Assembly: GCA_024403335.1 (NCBI GenBank)
Contig: JAKSSA010000005.1
Location: 1 to 64,000, forward strand
DNA: 64,000 nt
Source of the DNA: Lachnospiraceae bacterium
Lineage (GTDB): Bacteria > Bacillota > Clostridia > Lachnospirales > Lachnospiraceae
Direction: 5' to 3'
Translations under genes and position numbers: made by a program
In this document: positions 18,486 through 25,906 of the stretch, in pieces
How positions within the stretch are numbered: position 1 is the stretch's first letter
Layout of the letters: the number at the start of each line of letters is the position of its first letter
Notes under the pieces: model-generated
Database searches by the model: none
What the model was told of the DNA's origin: nothing
The model's input: the letters and a program-made list of their open reading frames with translations, nothing else

Positions 18486-19604
18486 TTAGTGTGTAATAAC
18501 CTGTTCTGTTTCAACATCGAAGATGTGAATCTTAGAAAGATCCATAGCAACTTTGATCTTGTCACCACGACGAGCTGTTGTACGAGGGTTAACTCTTGCT
18601 GTGATAGATTCGCATCCTTCACCAATGTTAAGATAAAGGAATACTTCAGCACCAAGAAGTTCGTACTGTGATACTTCTGCTTCGAATACTGAATCAGGAG
18701 ATGCTTCGATAGCAACTTCTTCATCCTTGATATCTTCAGGTCTGATACCAAGAGTAACCTTCTTGCCAACATAGCCGCTTTCAATAAGCTTCTTGCTTCT
18801 TGCTTCCTGAAGTCTGATAGCATGAGCACCAAAACGAAGAACGCAGTTACCATTCTGATTTTCAACTGTACATTCAATGAAGTTCATCTGAGGTGATCCC
18901 ATGAAACCTGCAACAAAAAGGTTATCAGGCTTATCATAGAGCATCTGAGGTGAAGCAACCTGCTGGATAAGACCATCCTTCATAACAACGATTCTTGTAC
19001 CAAGAGTCATAGCTTCTGTCTGGTCATGTGTTACGTAAATAATAGTTGTCTGGAGTCTCTGATGTAACTTAGCGATTTCGATACGCATGGATACACGAAG
19101 CTTAGCATCCAAGTTAGAAAGAGGTTCGTCCATAAGGAATACCTTAGGATTACGAACGATAGCACGACCCATAGCAACACGCTGTCTCTGACCACCTGAC
19201 AAAGCCTTCGGCTTACGATCAAGGAGATGTTCAATATCAAGAATCTGAGCTGCTTCATGAACCTTCTTGTCAATTTCATCCTTCGGAGTCTTTCTAAGCT
19301 TAAGACCGAATGCCATGTTATCATAAACTGACATATGAGGATAAAGAGCATAGTTCTGGAATACCATCGCGATATCTCTGTCCTTAGGTTCTACGTCGTT
19401 CATCAATTTATTGTCAATCCAAAGTTCACCTTCTGTGATTTCTTCAAGACCAGCGATCATACGAAGAGTTGTTGACTTACCACAACCTGAAGGTCCTACG
19501 AAGATGATGAATTCCTTGTCCTGAATGTCAAGATTGAAATCCTTTACAGCAACAACGCCGTTAGGATAAGTCTTGTAAATACCGTTCAATTTAAGACTTG
19601 CCAT
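18486..19604 (-). CDS. ugpC: Stand-alone sugar ABC transporter ATP-binding protein (UgpC/MsmK type)
   Basis: 372 residues from the ATG at 19604 (AGGAGGAACA directly upstream; longer frames lack a ribosome site). Walker [10 protein letters not shown], signature [14 protein letters not shown], Walker [10 protein letters not shown], and a C-terminal TOBE/OB regulatory domain (about 235-372) typical of the MalK/UgpC group. There is no permease or binding protein beside it, and it has its own terminator, so it is monocistronic. By analogy with MsmK it may power several sugar importers. A second ATPase of this family is at 33788-34879. Confidence 0.93.
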   Translation of the reverse strand: MASLKLNGIYKTYPNGVVAVKDFNLDIQDKEFIIFVGPSGCGKSTTLRMIAGLEEITEGELWIDNKLMNDVEPKDRDIAMVFQNYALYPHMSVYDNMAFGLKLRKTPKDEIDKKVHEAAQILDIEHLLDRKPKALSGGQRQRVAMGRAIVRNPKVFLMDEPLSNLDAKLRVSMRIEIAKLHQRLQTTIIYVTHDQTEAMTLGTRIVVMKDGLIQQVASPQMLYDKPDNLFVAGFMGSPQMNFIECTVENQNGNCVLRFGAHAIRLQEARSKKLIESGYVGKKVTLGIRPEDIKDEEVAIEASPDSVFEAEVSQYELLGAEVFLYLNIGEGCESITARVNPRTTARRGDKIKVAMDLSKIHIFDVETEQVITH

Positions 19605-19934
19605 ATTGTTCCTCCTAAAAAAATACAAATTCTTTTTTGGGTCCTCCCCCAAAATAATTCTCAATATAATTGCCAGACACATTCGTCCCAGCTCATATAG
19701 TTTACCACTTTTAAGCCTTTTATTCCATAGACCGAATTACCAAAAATAAATAACTCTTTTTGTATACTTTGTACACGATAATTTGTGCACTTTTCACAAA
19801 AACAAAACGCGATTTTGTAGCACATTTACCAATGACTTATTTCGCTGTGATTCATCCTGTACAAGACCACTAAAGCTGAAACTATGCAATATTCACAACG
19901 CAATCGGTTGCTTAAAAGAATTAATAAAATCCAA
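19605..19934 (-). promoter_or_regulatory. Intergenic region upstream of the UgpC-type ATPase
   Basis: No gene seen. The leader holds a hairpin TTTTGGG/CCCAAAA (19635-19654) just before the ribosome site, which could influence translation. A weak extended -10 (TGG-TAAACT, near 19703-19708) is the best promoter guess. No clear terminator for tex was recognised. Confidence 0.3.
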
Positions 19935-22325
19935 TTACAAGATCATACTCAGCTGAATTCTCTGCTTCTTTTCATCAACACTGAGTACCTTAACTTCAAC
20001 TATATCGCCTACGCTTACAGCCTCTAAAGGATGCTTAATGAACTTCTTGTTTGTGATTTGTGAAATATGTACCAAGCCATCCTGATGTACACCTATATCT
20101 ACGAAAACACCGAAGTCTATTGCATTTCTTACGGTTCCCTTTAATACCATTCCTTCCTTCAAATCCTTAATTTCAAGGACATCTGTACGAAGAATCGGCT
20201 TAGGCATTTCTTCTCTTGGATCTCTTCCCGGCTTTTCAAGTTCCTTGATAATATCAATCAAAGTCATCTCTCCGATACCGATTGCCTCTGCTACCTTCTT
20301 CTTGTCAGGAATCATGCTTCCAAGATGTGAAATATCTCCTTCTGCTTTTACTGAAGCTTTGTCGATTTTTGTATTTGCATTAACTTTAACTTCTTCTGTA
20401 AAGCTCTTTCCACTTGCCTTCATGGCACTAAGCATGGCCTGACCAAAAGCAGTTGATGTATTGCGGACTTCAAGCTGCTTAGGCTGTCTTTCCGGCTTAT
20501 TTCTGCGATTTCTTTCTTCCTGCTCTTTAAGTTCTTTTTCCTTCTGGCGGTTTTCAGAAATCTTTTCCTTCTGCTTACTCTGTAAGGTTTTAACATCTTC
20601 AGGAGTAAAACCAAGACTTGCAAGAAGCTTTGTCGTTGCATCATATGACTCAGGATGAACTGCTGTTGAATCCAAAGGATTAGTTCCATCAGTAATTCTT
20701 AAAAAGCCTGCACACTGCTCAAATGCCTTAGGTCCAAGCTTTGCAACCTTCAAAAGCTCCTGGCGGTTTGTAAATTTACCATTTGCTTCTCTGTAAGCAA
20801 CTATATTCTTTGCAATCGGCTTTGAAATACCTGATACATATTCAAGTAATGAAGGTGATGCTGTATTTAAGTCTACACCAACCTTATTTACACAGTCCTC
20901 AACAACGCCAAGTAAGGCATCCGTTAACTTCTTCTGATTCATATCATGCTGATACTGTCCTACACCAATAGCCTTCGGCTCAATCTTAACAAGCTCTGCC
21001 AAAGGATCCTGAATTCTTCTTGCAATACTTACAGCACTTCTTTGTGCAACATCAAAATCCGGGAATTCTTCAGTTGCAAGCTTACTTGCAGAATATACAG
21101 AAGCTCCTGCTTCACTTGTGATAACATACTTTGTAGGTACATTCATTTCCTTGAGCAATTCAGAAATAAATGCTTCTGATTCACGAGATGCTGTACCATT
21201 ACCTACTGAAATCAAGGTTACTCTGTATTTCAAAATAAGATTCTTAACAATCTTCTTTGCTTCTTCATTTCTTTCCTTTGAAGGAATAGTGGCATGTACT
21301 ACCGCTGTTGCCAAAACCTTACCGGTCTTATCAACTACTGCCAGCTTACATCCTGTTCTGAAACCGGGGTCCCAGCCAAGAACAGTCTGTCCTGAAATAG
21401 GTGGCTGTAAAAGAAGCTGTACAAGGTTCTTACCAAATACCTTTATTGCACCATCTTCAGCCTTTTCAGTTAAGTCTGCACGAATTTCATTTGCTATTGA
21501 AGGAGCAATAAGTCGATCATATGAGTCCTCGGCTGCTTCAATAATGACTTTCTCTGTCTGGTCATTTTTTGCAGTAATAAGTTGTTTTGCCAAATAATCT
21601 TTGATTTTTTCTTCAGGTGCAGAAATCTTAACAGTTAAAGCTTTTTCATTTTCACCTCTGTTTACTGCTAACACTCTGTGACCGGGAAGCTTGTTAAGTC
21701 TTTCCTGGAAATCATAATACATTTCGTATACAGACTCAGCCTCTTTATCCTTTGCACTTGAAGACAAGGTTCCTTCCTCAAAAGTAACTTCTCTTATATA
21801 TTTTCTGTAATCAGCAGAGTCAGATATTTTTTCTGCAATAATATCCTTAGCACCTGCAATTGCTTCCTCAACTGTATTAACTTCCTTTTCAGGATTAATA
21901 TATGCACATGCAACCTCATTAAGATTAGTCATGCTCTGTTCCAAAATAGCATCTGCCAAACCCTGCAATCCCTTTTCGACTGCTATTGTAGCTCTTGTTC
22001 TGCGCTTTTGCTTAAAAGGACGATAAAGGTCTTCTACCATTACCATAACTTCCGCAGCTAAAATCTGCTCTTTAAGTTCAGGAGTAAGCTTACCCTGCTC
22101 TTCAATGCTTGAAATTACCTGTTTCTTTCTTTCTTCGAGATTACGAAGATAAGTAAGTCTTTCATCAAGATTACGAAGTATTTCATCATTCAAAGCACCT
22201 GTAACCTCCTTACGATATCTCGCGATAAAAGGAATTGTATTTCCCTCATCAATAAGTTTTACGGTTGCTTCTACCTGTTCATATCTGATTTGTAATTCCT
22301 GTGCTATTTGTTTTAAAATATCCAT
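19935..22325 (-). CDS. tex: Tex family RNA-binding transcription accessory protein
   Basis: 796 residues. Domains in order: Tex N-terminal helical region, YqgF-like RNase H fold (GWDPGFRTGCKLAVVD near residue 320), helix-hairpin-helix repeats (VGVDLNTAS, about 480-560), and an S1 domain at the C-terminus (GTVRNAIDFGVFVDIGVHQDGLVHIS). The family is usually about 720 long; the extra length is a charged Lys/Glu/Gln linker and a small segment (about 590-690) before S1. Tex acts on nucleic acids and stalled transcription. A tandem repeat separates it from the upstream DHH gene. Confidence 0.95.
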   Translation of the reverse strand: MDILKQIAQELQIRYEQVEATVKLIDEGNTIPFIARYRKEVTGALNDEILRNLDERLTYLRNLEERKKQVISSIEEQGKLTPELKEQILAAEVMVMVEDLYRPFKQKRRTRATIAVEKGLQGLADAILEQSMTNLNEVACAYINPEKEVNTVEEAIAGAKDIIAEKISDSADYRKYIREVTFEEGTLSSSAKDKEAESVYEMYYDFQERLNKLPGHRVLAVNRGENEKALTVKISAPEEKIKDYLAKQLITAKNDQTEKVIIEAAEDSYDRLIAPSIANEIRADLTEKAEDGAIKVFGKNLVQLLLQPPISGQTVLGWDPGFRTGCKLAVVDKTGKVLATAVVHATIPSKERNEEAKKIVKNLILKYRVTLISVGNGTASRESEAFISELLKEMNVPTKYVITSEAGASVYSASKLATEEFPDFDVAQRSAVSIARRIQDPLAELVKIEPKAIGVGQYQHDMNQKKLTDALLGVVEDCVNKVGVDLNTASPSLLEYVSGISKPIAKNIVAYREANGKFTNRQELLKVAKLGPKAFEQCAGFLRITDGTNPLDSTAVHPESYDATTKLLASLGFTPEDVKTLQSKQKEKISENRQKEKELKEQEERNRRNKPERQPKQLEVRNTSTAFGQAMLSAMKASGKSFTEEVKVNANTKIDKASVKAEGDISHLGSMIPDKKKVAEAIGIGEMTLIDIIKELEKPGRDPREEMPKPILRTDVLEIKDLKEGMVLKGTVRNAIDFGVFVDIGVHQDGLVHISQITNKKFIKHPLEAVSVGDIVEVKVLSVDEKKQRIQLSMIL

Positions 22326-22342
22326 AACTTTCTCTTTCTTTA

Positions 22343-22470
22343 CCTGCTGTTTTTTCGTCAGCTGCTTGATTGCTTACATCCAGCCTGCTGTTTTTTCTTC
22401 AGTTGCTGCTTGCTTACATCCAGCCTGCTATTTCTTCTTCAGTTCTGCTTGCTTACATCCAGCCTGTATT
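22343..22470. repeat. Three 39-40-bp tandem repeats overlapping the 3' end of a DHH gene
   Basis: The core TTGCTTACATCCAGCCTG occurs at 22370, 22410 and 22449 (spacing 40 and 39), each followed by GCTGTTTTTTCTTCAGTTGC-like sequence; a partial fourth lies at 22343-22369. The copy at 22449 contains the last codons (Thr-Gly-Trp-Met) and stop (22453-22455) of the DHH gene. The array spans the gap up to the tex ribosome site. Confidence 0.92.
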
Positions 22471-23430
22471 GTTTTCTTTAAATTCTTTAATTACTCTGTC
22501 TGCTTCTGCAAGCAAAGCCTTCACTTCTTCCTGATTAAGCACCGTTGCACCGCTTGCCCTGTCATGTCCGCCGCCTCTGTACTGTCTTGCAATATCAATA
22601 ACAGGAACAAATCTTGAACGAAGTCTTACTCTTATATTTTCCTCTGTTTCAATAAATGCAATCCAGATAATGCTTCCTTTAATCTCATTCATCAAAGAAA
22701 CCATATTACTTGCATCTTCTCTTGAAAGACCATGCTCTTTTTGATATTCCTGGCTGATATAGATGTAAGCTACACCGTTTTCAGTCATCTTAATCATCTT
22801 TGTTGACTCTGCCTTTGCAAGCACATTGTCAAACTCATCAAGATAAAGGTTTGCATAAAGTGATTCCAAATCAATCCCAAAATCAAGCAAAGCACCTGCC
22901 AATCGCATGGAATCCCCATTTACTGAGCTGAATCTGAAGCGTCCGGAGTCTGTTACCATACCTGTAAAAAGATATGTAGCCGCCAGCTTATCCATCTTTA
23001 ATTCATCTTTAAAGGTAAGATAAAAATCCACAATCATCTCGGCACATGCGGCTCTCCAATCTTCAACCCAGGCAATATCACCATAAGGTATATCTACTTC
23101 ATGATGATCGATTTTGATTATCTCTTTGCCTTTTCTTGCATTTTCATTTGATACTCTTTCCAAAGTTCCTGTATCAACGACAATAACTAAAGATTCAGCA
23201 TATTCCTCGTCACTTATTTCCTCATCTTCATCACCAAGGAAAGCTATATAATCCGAATAATCATGGTTAATTACCTTTACACTTTTTTCCGGAAAGGATA
23301 ACTGAAGCAGTCTCTGCAAGCCCTTTGAAGTTCCAATCGCATCCCCATCCGGACGAAAATGCCTGATAATTACTATCTTGTCATATTCCTTTATTTTATC
23401 AAGTATCTGTTTCTTTACTTCGTAACTCAT
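22453..23430 (-). CDS. DHH-DHHA1 phosphoesterase (NrnA-like), copy 1
   Basis: 325 residues from the ATG at 23430. DHH motifs are complete: HFRPDGDAIG (motif I), VVDTG (II), KIDHHEVD (III), GMVTDSGRF (IV), and the DHHA1 glycine-rich RGGGHDRASGA near the C-terminus. Such enzymes are NrnA-type nanoRNases/pAp phosphatases or cyclic-dinucleotide phosphodiesterases; the short form with no membrane or PAS domain favours the NrnA type. It is one of two adjacent paralogues. Its 3' end forms part of a tandem repeat. Confidence 0.88.
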   Translation of the reverse strand: MSYEVKKQILDKIKEYDKIVIIRHFRPDGDAIGTSKGLQRLLQLSFPEKSVKVINHDYSDYIAFLGDEDEEISDEEYAESLVIVVDTGTLERVSNENARKGKEIIKIDHHEVDIPYGDIAWVEDWRAACAEMIVDFYLTFKDELKMDKLAATYLFTGMVTDSGRFRFSSVNGDSMRLAGALLDFGIDLESLYANLYLDEFDNVLAKAESTKMIKMTENGVAYIYISQEYQKEHGLSREDASNMVSLMNEIKGSIIWIAFIETEENIRVRLRSRFVPVIDIARQYRGGGHDRASGATVLNQEEVKALLAEADRVIKEFKENNTGWM

Positions 23431-23496
23431 TTTCACCTGTAATCCAATCAGTTCAGATATCAGTTGGATTTCCCTTTCTCTAAGTTTTGCCTCACT

Positions 23497-24462
23497 TTAT
23501 ACTGCATCCGGTTCCGTAAGCATCATTGCATCCAAATCCTTTAGCATCTCCATTACTTCCTTCTGACTGTGCAAAGTGGCTCCACTTGCCTTCTGGTGAC
23601 CACCGCCACCGTATTTTACAGCGACAGGATTTATGTTGTACTTAGAAGAACGTAATTCTGCACAAATATCATTTCCATCTTCGGTAAAGTTAACCCAGAT
23701 ATCAATACCCTTAATATCTGCCATACATCCTACCATTCCTCGTGAAATTGAAAAGGCATCGACATTTTCCGCTTCAACTTCTTCCTTGCAGGTATAAATA
23801 TATGCCACATTGTGTTCAGTAAGCTTTATCTTCTGCACAAATCTTGCTCGTCTCTGGACAATTTCCAAGCTTGTTTCATAAAGCTTTGAAAAAATCTTTT
23901 GTGTTTTTATTGGCTGTGTCATTAAAAATGCTGCTATCTCAAAAGTTCTGCCATTTGTTGAATCGTATAAAAAACGACCTGAATCTGTTACCATGCCTGT
24001 GTACAATGCAGTTGCTGCTTCTTCTGAAAGCATGAGGTTACATTCCTTTGCAAATGCGCCAATAACACCACAGCAGGATTCATAGGTTGTAAGAATCGCT
24101 TCGTCATCAGCAAGCTTTTCTACAAACAAATGGTGATCAAATCTCGCATTTTTCTTTGCCTTTGTCCATCTGTCATCTGAAATCAGGTGAGCTGCTGAGG
24201 TATCACAAACAATTGCCAATGCATTTTCATAGACTTCATCACTTATTTCATCAAATTCCTGATCGCACATAAATTCATAGCGCCCTGCAGCATCTCCAAC
24301 AAGATAAACCGTTTTTTCAGGGAAGTTTTCCTTAATAAGATGCTTTAATCCAAACTGTGATCCTATTGCATCACCGTCAGGATTTTTGTGGCGATGAATA
24401 ATAATAGTATCAAATAATTTAATGTCCTCCAAAATCGGAGTAAACAATTCAAGTTCTGTCAT
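23497..24462 (-). CDS. DHH-DHHA1 phosphoesterase (NrnA-like), copy 2
   Basis: 321 residues from the ATG at 24462 (GGAAAAAT upstream). It has HRHKNPDGDAIGS, VCDTSA, RFDHHLFVE, GMVTDSGRF and GGGGHQKASGA, so all catalytic Asp/His ligands are kept. It lies 67 bases upstream of copy 1 on the same strand and is only moderately similar, indicating an old duplication with possible specialisation (for example short RNA versus pAp or cyclic dinucleotide). Substrate not predictable from sequence. Confidence 0.87.
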   Translation of the reverse strand: MTELELFTPILEDIKLFDTIIIHRHKNPDGDAIGSQFGLKHLIKENFPEKTVYLVGDAAGRYEFMCDQEFDEISDEVYENALAIVCDTSAAHLISDDRWTKAKKNARFDHHLFVEKLADDEAILTTYESCCGVIGAFAKECNLMLSEEAATALYTGMVTDSGRFLYDSTNGRTFEIAAFLMTQPIKTQKIFSKLYETSLEIVQRRARFVQKIKLTEHNVAYIYTCKEEVEAENVDAFSISRGMVGCMADIKGIDIWVNFTEDGNDICAELRSSKYNINPVAVKYGGGGHQKASGATLHSQKEVMEMLKDLDAMMLTEPDAV

Positions 24463-24613
24463 ATTTTTCCTTTTTGTCATTATTTTAAACAACTATTTAA
24501 ATACTGCTATTAAATATCTTTTTTATAACTACTTAAATATCTACTTAAATAGCTTCCTTAATTAGTTATTTTCAATTATGTTTTTTACTACTTTTTAATT
24601 AATTCAAGTCAAA

Positions 24614-25723
24614 TCAATAACTTAAAATTTTCTTCCTGATTGTATCTGCTGCATTTTTTCCATCATTGAATACCTTTACTTCCAAATCACAGATTTCAAG
24701 GTTGCGATATTCAAAATCAAGTGACATGATTCTTCTGACCTTATCCTCTTCATCTATTTTTCGTTCAATGATATCTCTAATAACATCTGATTTCATTCTG
24801 TTTACAAAAACAAGCAAAGCTCTTCTTCTATACTCATTTTTAATAGACAGAGCACCACAAATATCAATTGGAATTACTGCATAATGACATCTTCTTATAA
24901 TAGGTGCAATATCATTAATTTTTGTTCCAAAATGATATCCGCTGTATACAGTTGTTTCTATATACTCATCTTTTTCCTTCTCTGCAACAAATTCCTCTTC
25001 CGTTACAAATCGGTAACTGCCCTCTTCTTCATCCTCCCTGCGAGGTCTTGTCGTTGTAGTAACAGGCTTTTCAAATCTTTCATCCTCTGTTAAAAGCTTT
25101 GCAATTTCATTCTTCATTGAACCTGTCGGCCCAACTAAACAAATAACTCCTCCATCTGACAAGTCAGGTTCTTTTTCGTTAAAAGAATCTCTTACCATCT
25201 TACAAAGCTGTAAAAAATCATCATAATTATTAACAGCCAGCATACCTGTCATGGATGCATTCCAGGGCTTTCTGAAAAGCACAGGGTAGTCAGCCTTTGA
25301 ATTCTGTATGTTATGCGGTCCGTCATCTAATAGAATGTCAAGTGTCACAACATCCTTCCTTGTTCCAATTATTATATTCTGGGCAGGAACCTCCGGAAAG
25401 TCTTTTAAGAGTCTTTCAGCTCTTGCTGTCATAACTTTTGCCGGAACTGCAGTAACTAAGAATATGTCAGCGAATCTTGATAATTCTCTCACAAGCTTCT
25501 GTGCTCCCTGGCAAACCGGCTGCGTCTCTACAAAGTGAGGGTCTGAATAGAGCGCAATTCTTTCCTCTGCATGTCTCCCAAACATACCCCAGCCTTTTAT
25601 ATCATGGATTGTCACCGGCTCTTCATCAGGATATTTTTCATTAATCAGCTTGAGCGCATATGCATTACATTCATACAATGTATCATCTACATCAAGCCCG
25701 ATTTTCAATCTGTGTTTCTTCAT
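24614..25723 (-). CDS. Fusion of 5'(3')-nucleotidase (NT5C-like HAD) and guanylate-kinase-like domain
   Basis: About 369 residues. Residues 1-175 form a HAD fold of the 5'(3')-deoxyribonucleotidase type: GLDVDDTLYE with both Asp nucleophile/acid, a TAVP motif II, and LLDDGPHN as the final acidic motif. Residues about 190-369 resemble guanylate kinase (GPTGSMKNEIAKLL, TTTRPRREDEEEGSYRFV, the GYHFGT turn). The P-loop ends Lys-Asn instead of Lys-Ser/Thr, so ATP/Mg binding may be impaired. The start at 25723 was chosen for the AAGG site; upstream codons are unlikely. It lies upstream of two DHH phosphoesterases and probably acts on nucleotides. Confidence 0.75.
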   Translation of the reverse strand: MKKHRLKIGLDVDDTLYECNAYALKLINEKYPDEEPVTIHDIKGWGMFGRHAEERIALYSDPHFVETQPVCQGAQKLVRELSRFADIFLVTAVPAKVMTARAERLLKDFPEVPAQNIIIGTRKDVVTLDILLDDGPHNIQNSKADYPVLFRKPWNASMTGMLAVNNYDDFLQLCKMVRDSFNEKEPDLSDGGVICLVGPTGSMKNEIAKLLTEDERFEKPVTTTTRPRREDEEEGSYRFVTEEEFVAEKEKDEYIETTVYSGYHFGTKINDIAPIIRRCHYAVIPIDICGALSIKNEYRRRALLVFVNRMKSDVIRDIIERKIDEEDKVRRIMSLDFEYRNLEICDLEVKVFNDGKNAADTIRKKILSY

Positions 25724-25829
25724 AAAATCAACCTTCTTCTTATTATCACACCTTATCACAATAAGTAGTTTATTTTACCACGAAAGAGCAAAAAATACAA
25801 GAAAAAAGGGGTTAACATAGCTTATGCAC

Positions 25830-25856
25830 TAAAAAAAGCGGGCATTTCTGCCCGCT
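25830..25856 (-). terminator. Rho-independent terminator after the modular lipoprotein
   Basis: Perfect stem AGCGGGCA-GAAA-TGCCCGCT followed by TTTTTTTAG on the minus strand, about 50 bases past the stop. It closes the transporter-nuclease-lipoprotein gene run. Confidence 0.92.
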
Positions 25857-25906
25857 TCTCATAGCTTGTCAGTTATTAACTGTTTTCTATTTGAAAAGCT
25901 TACTGA

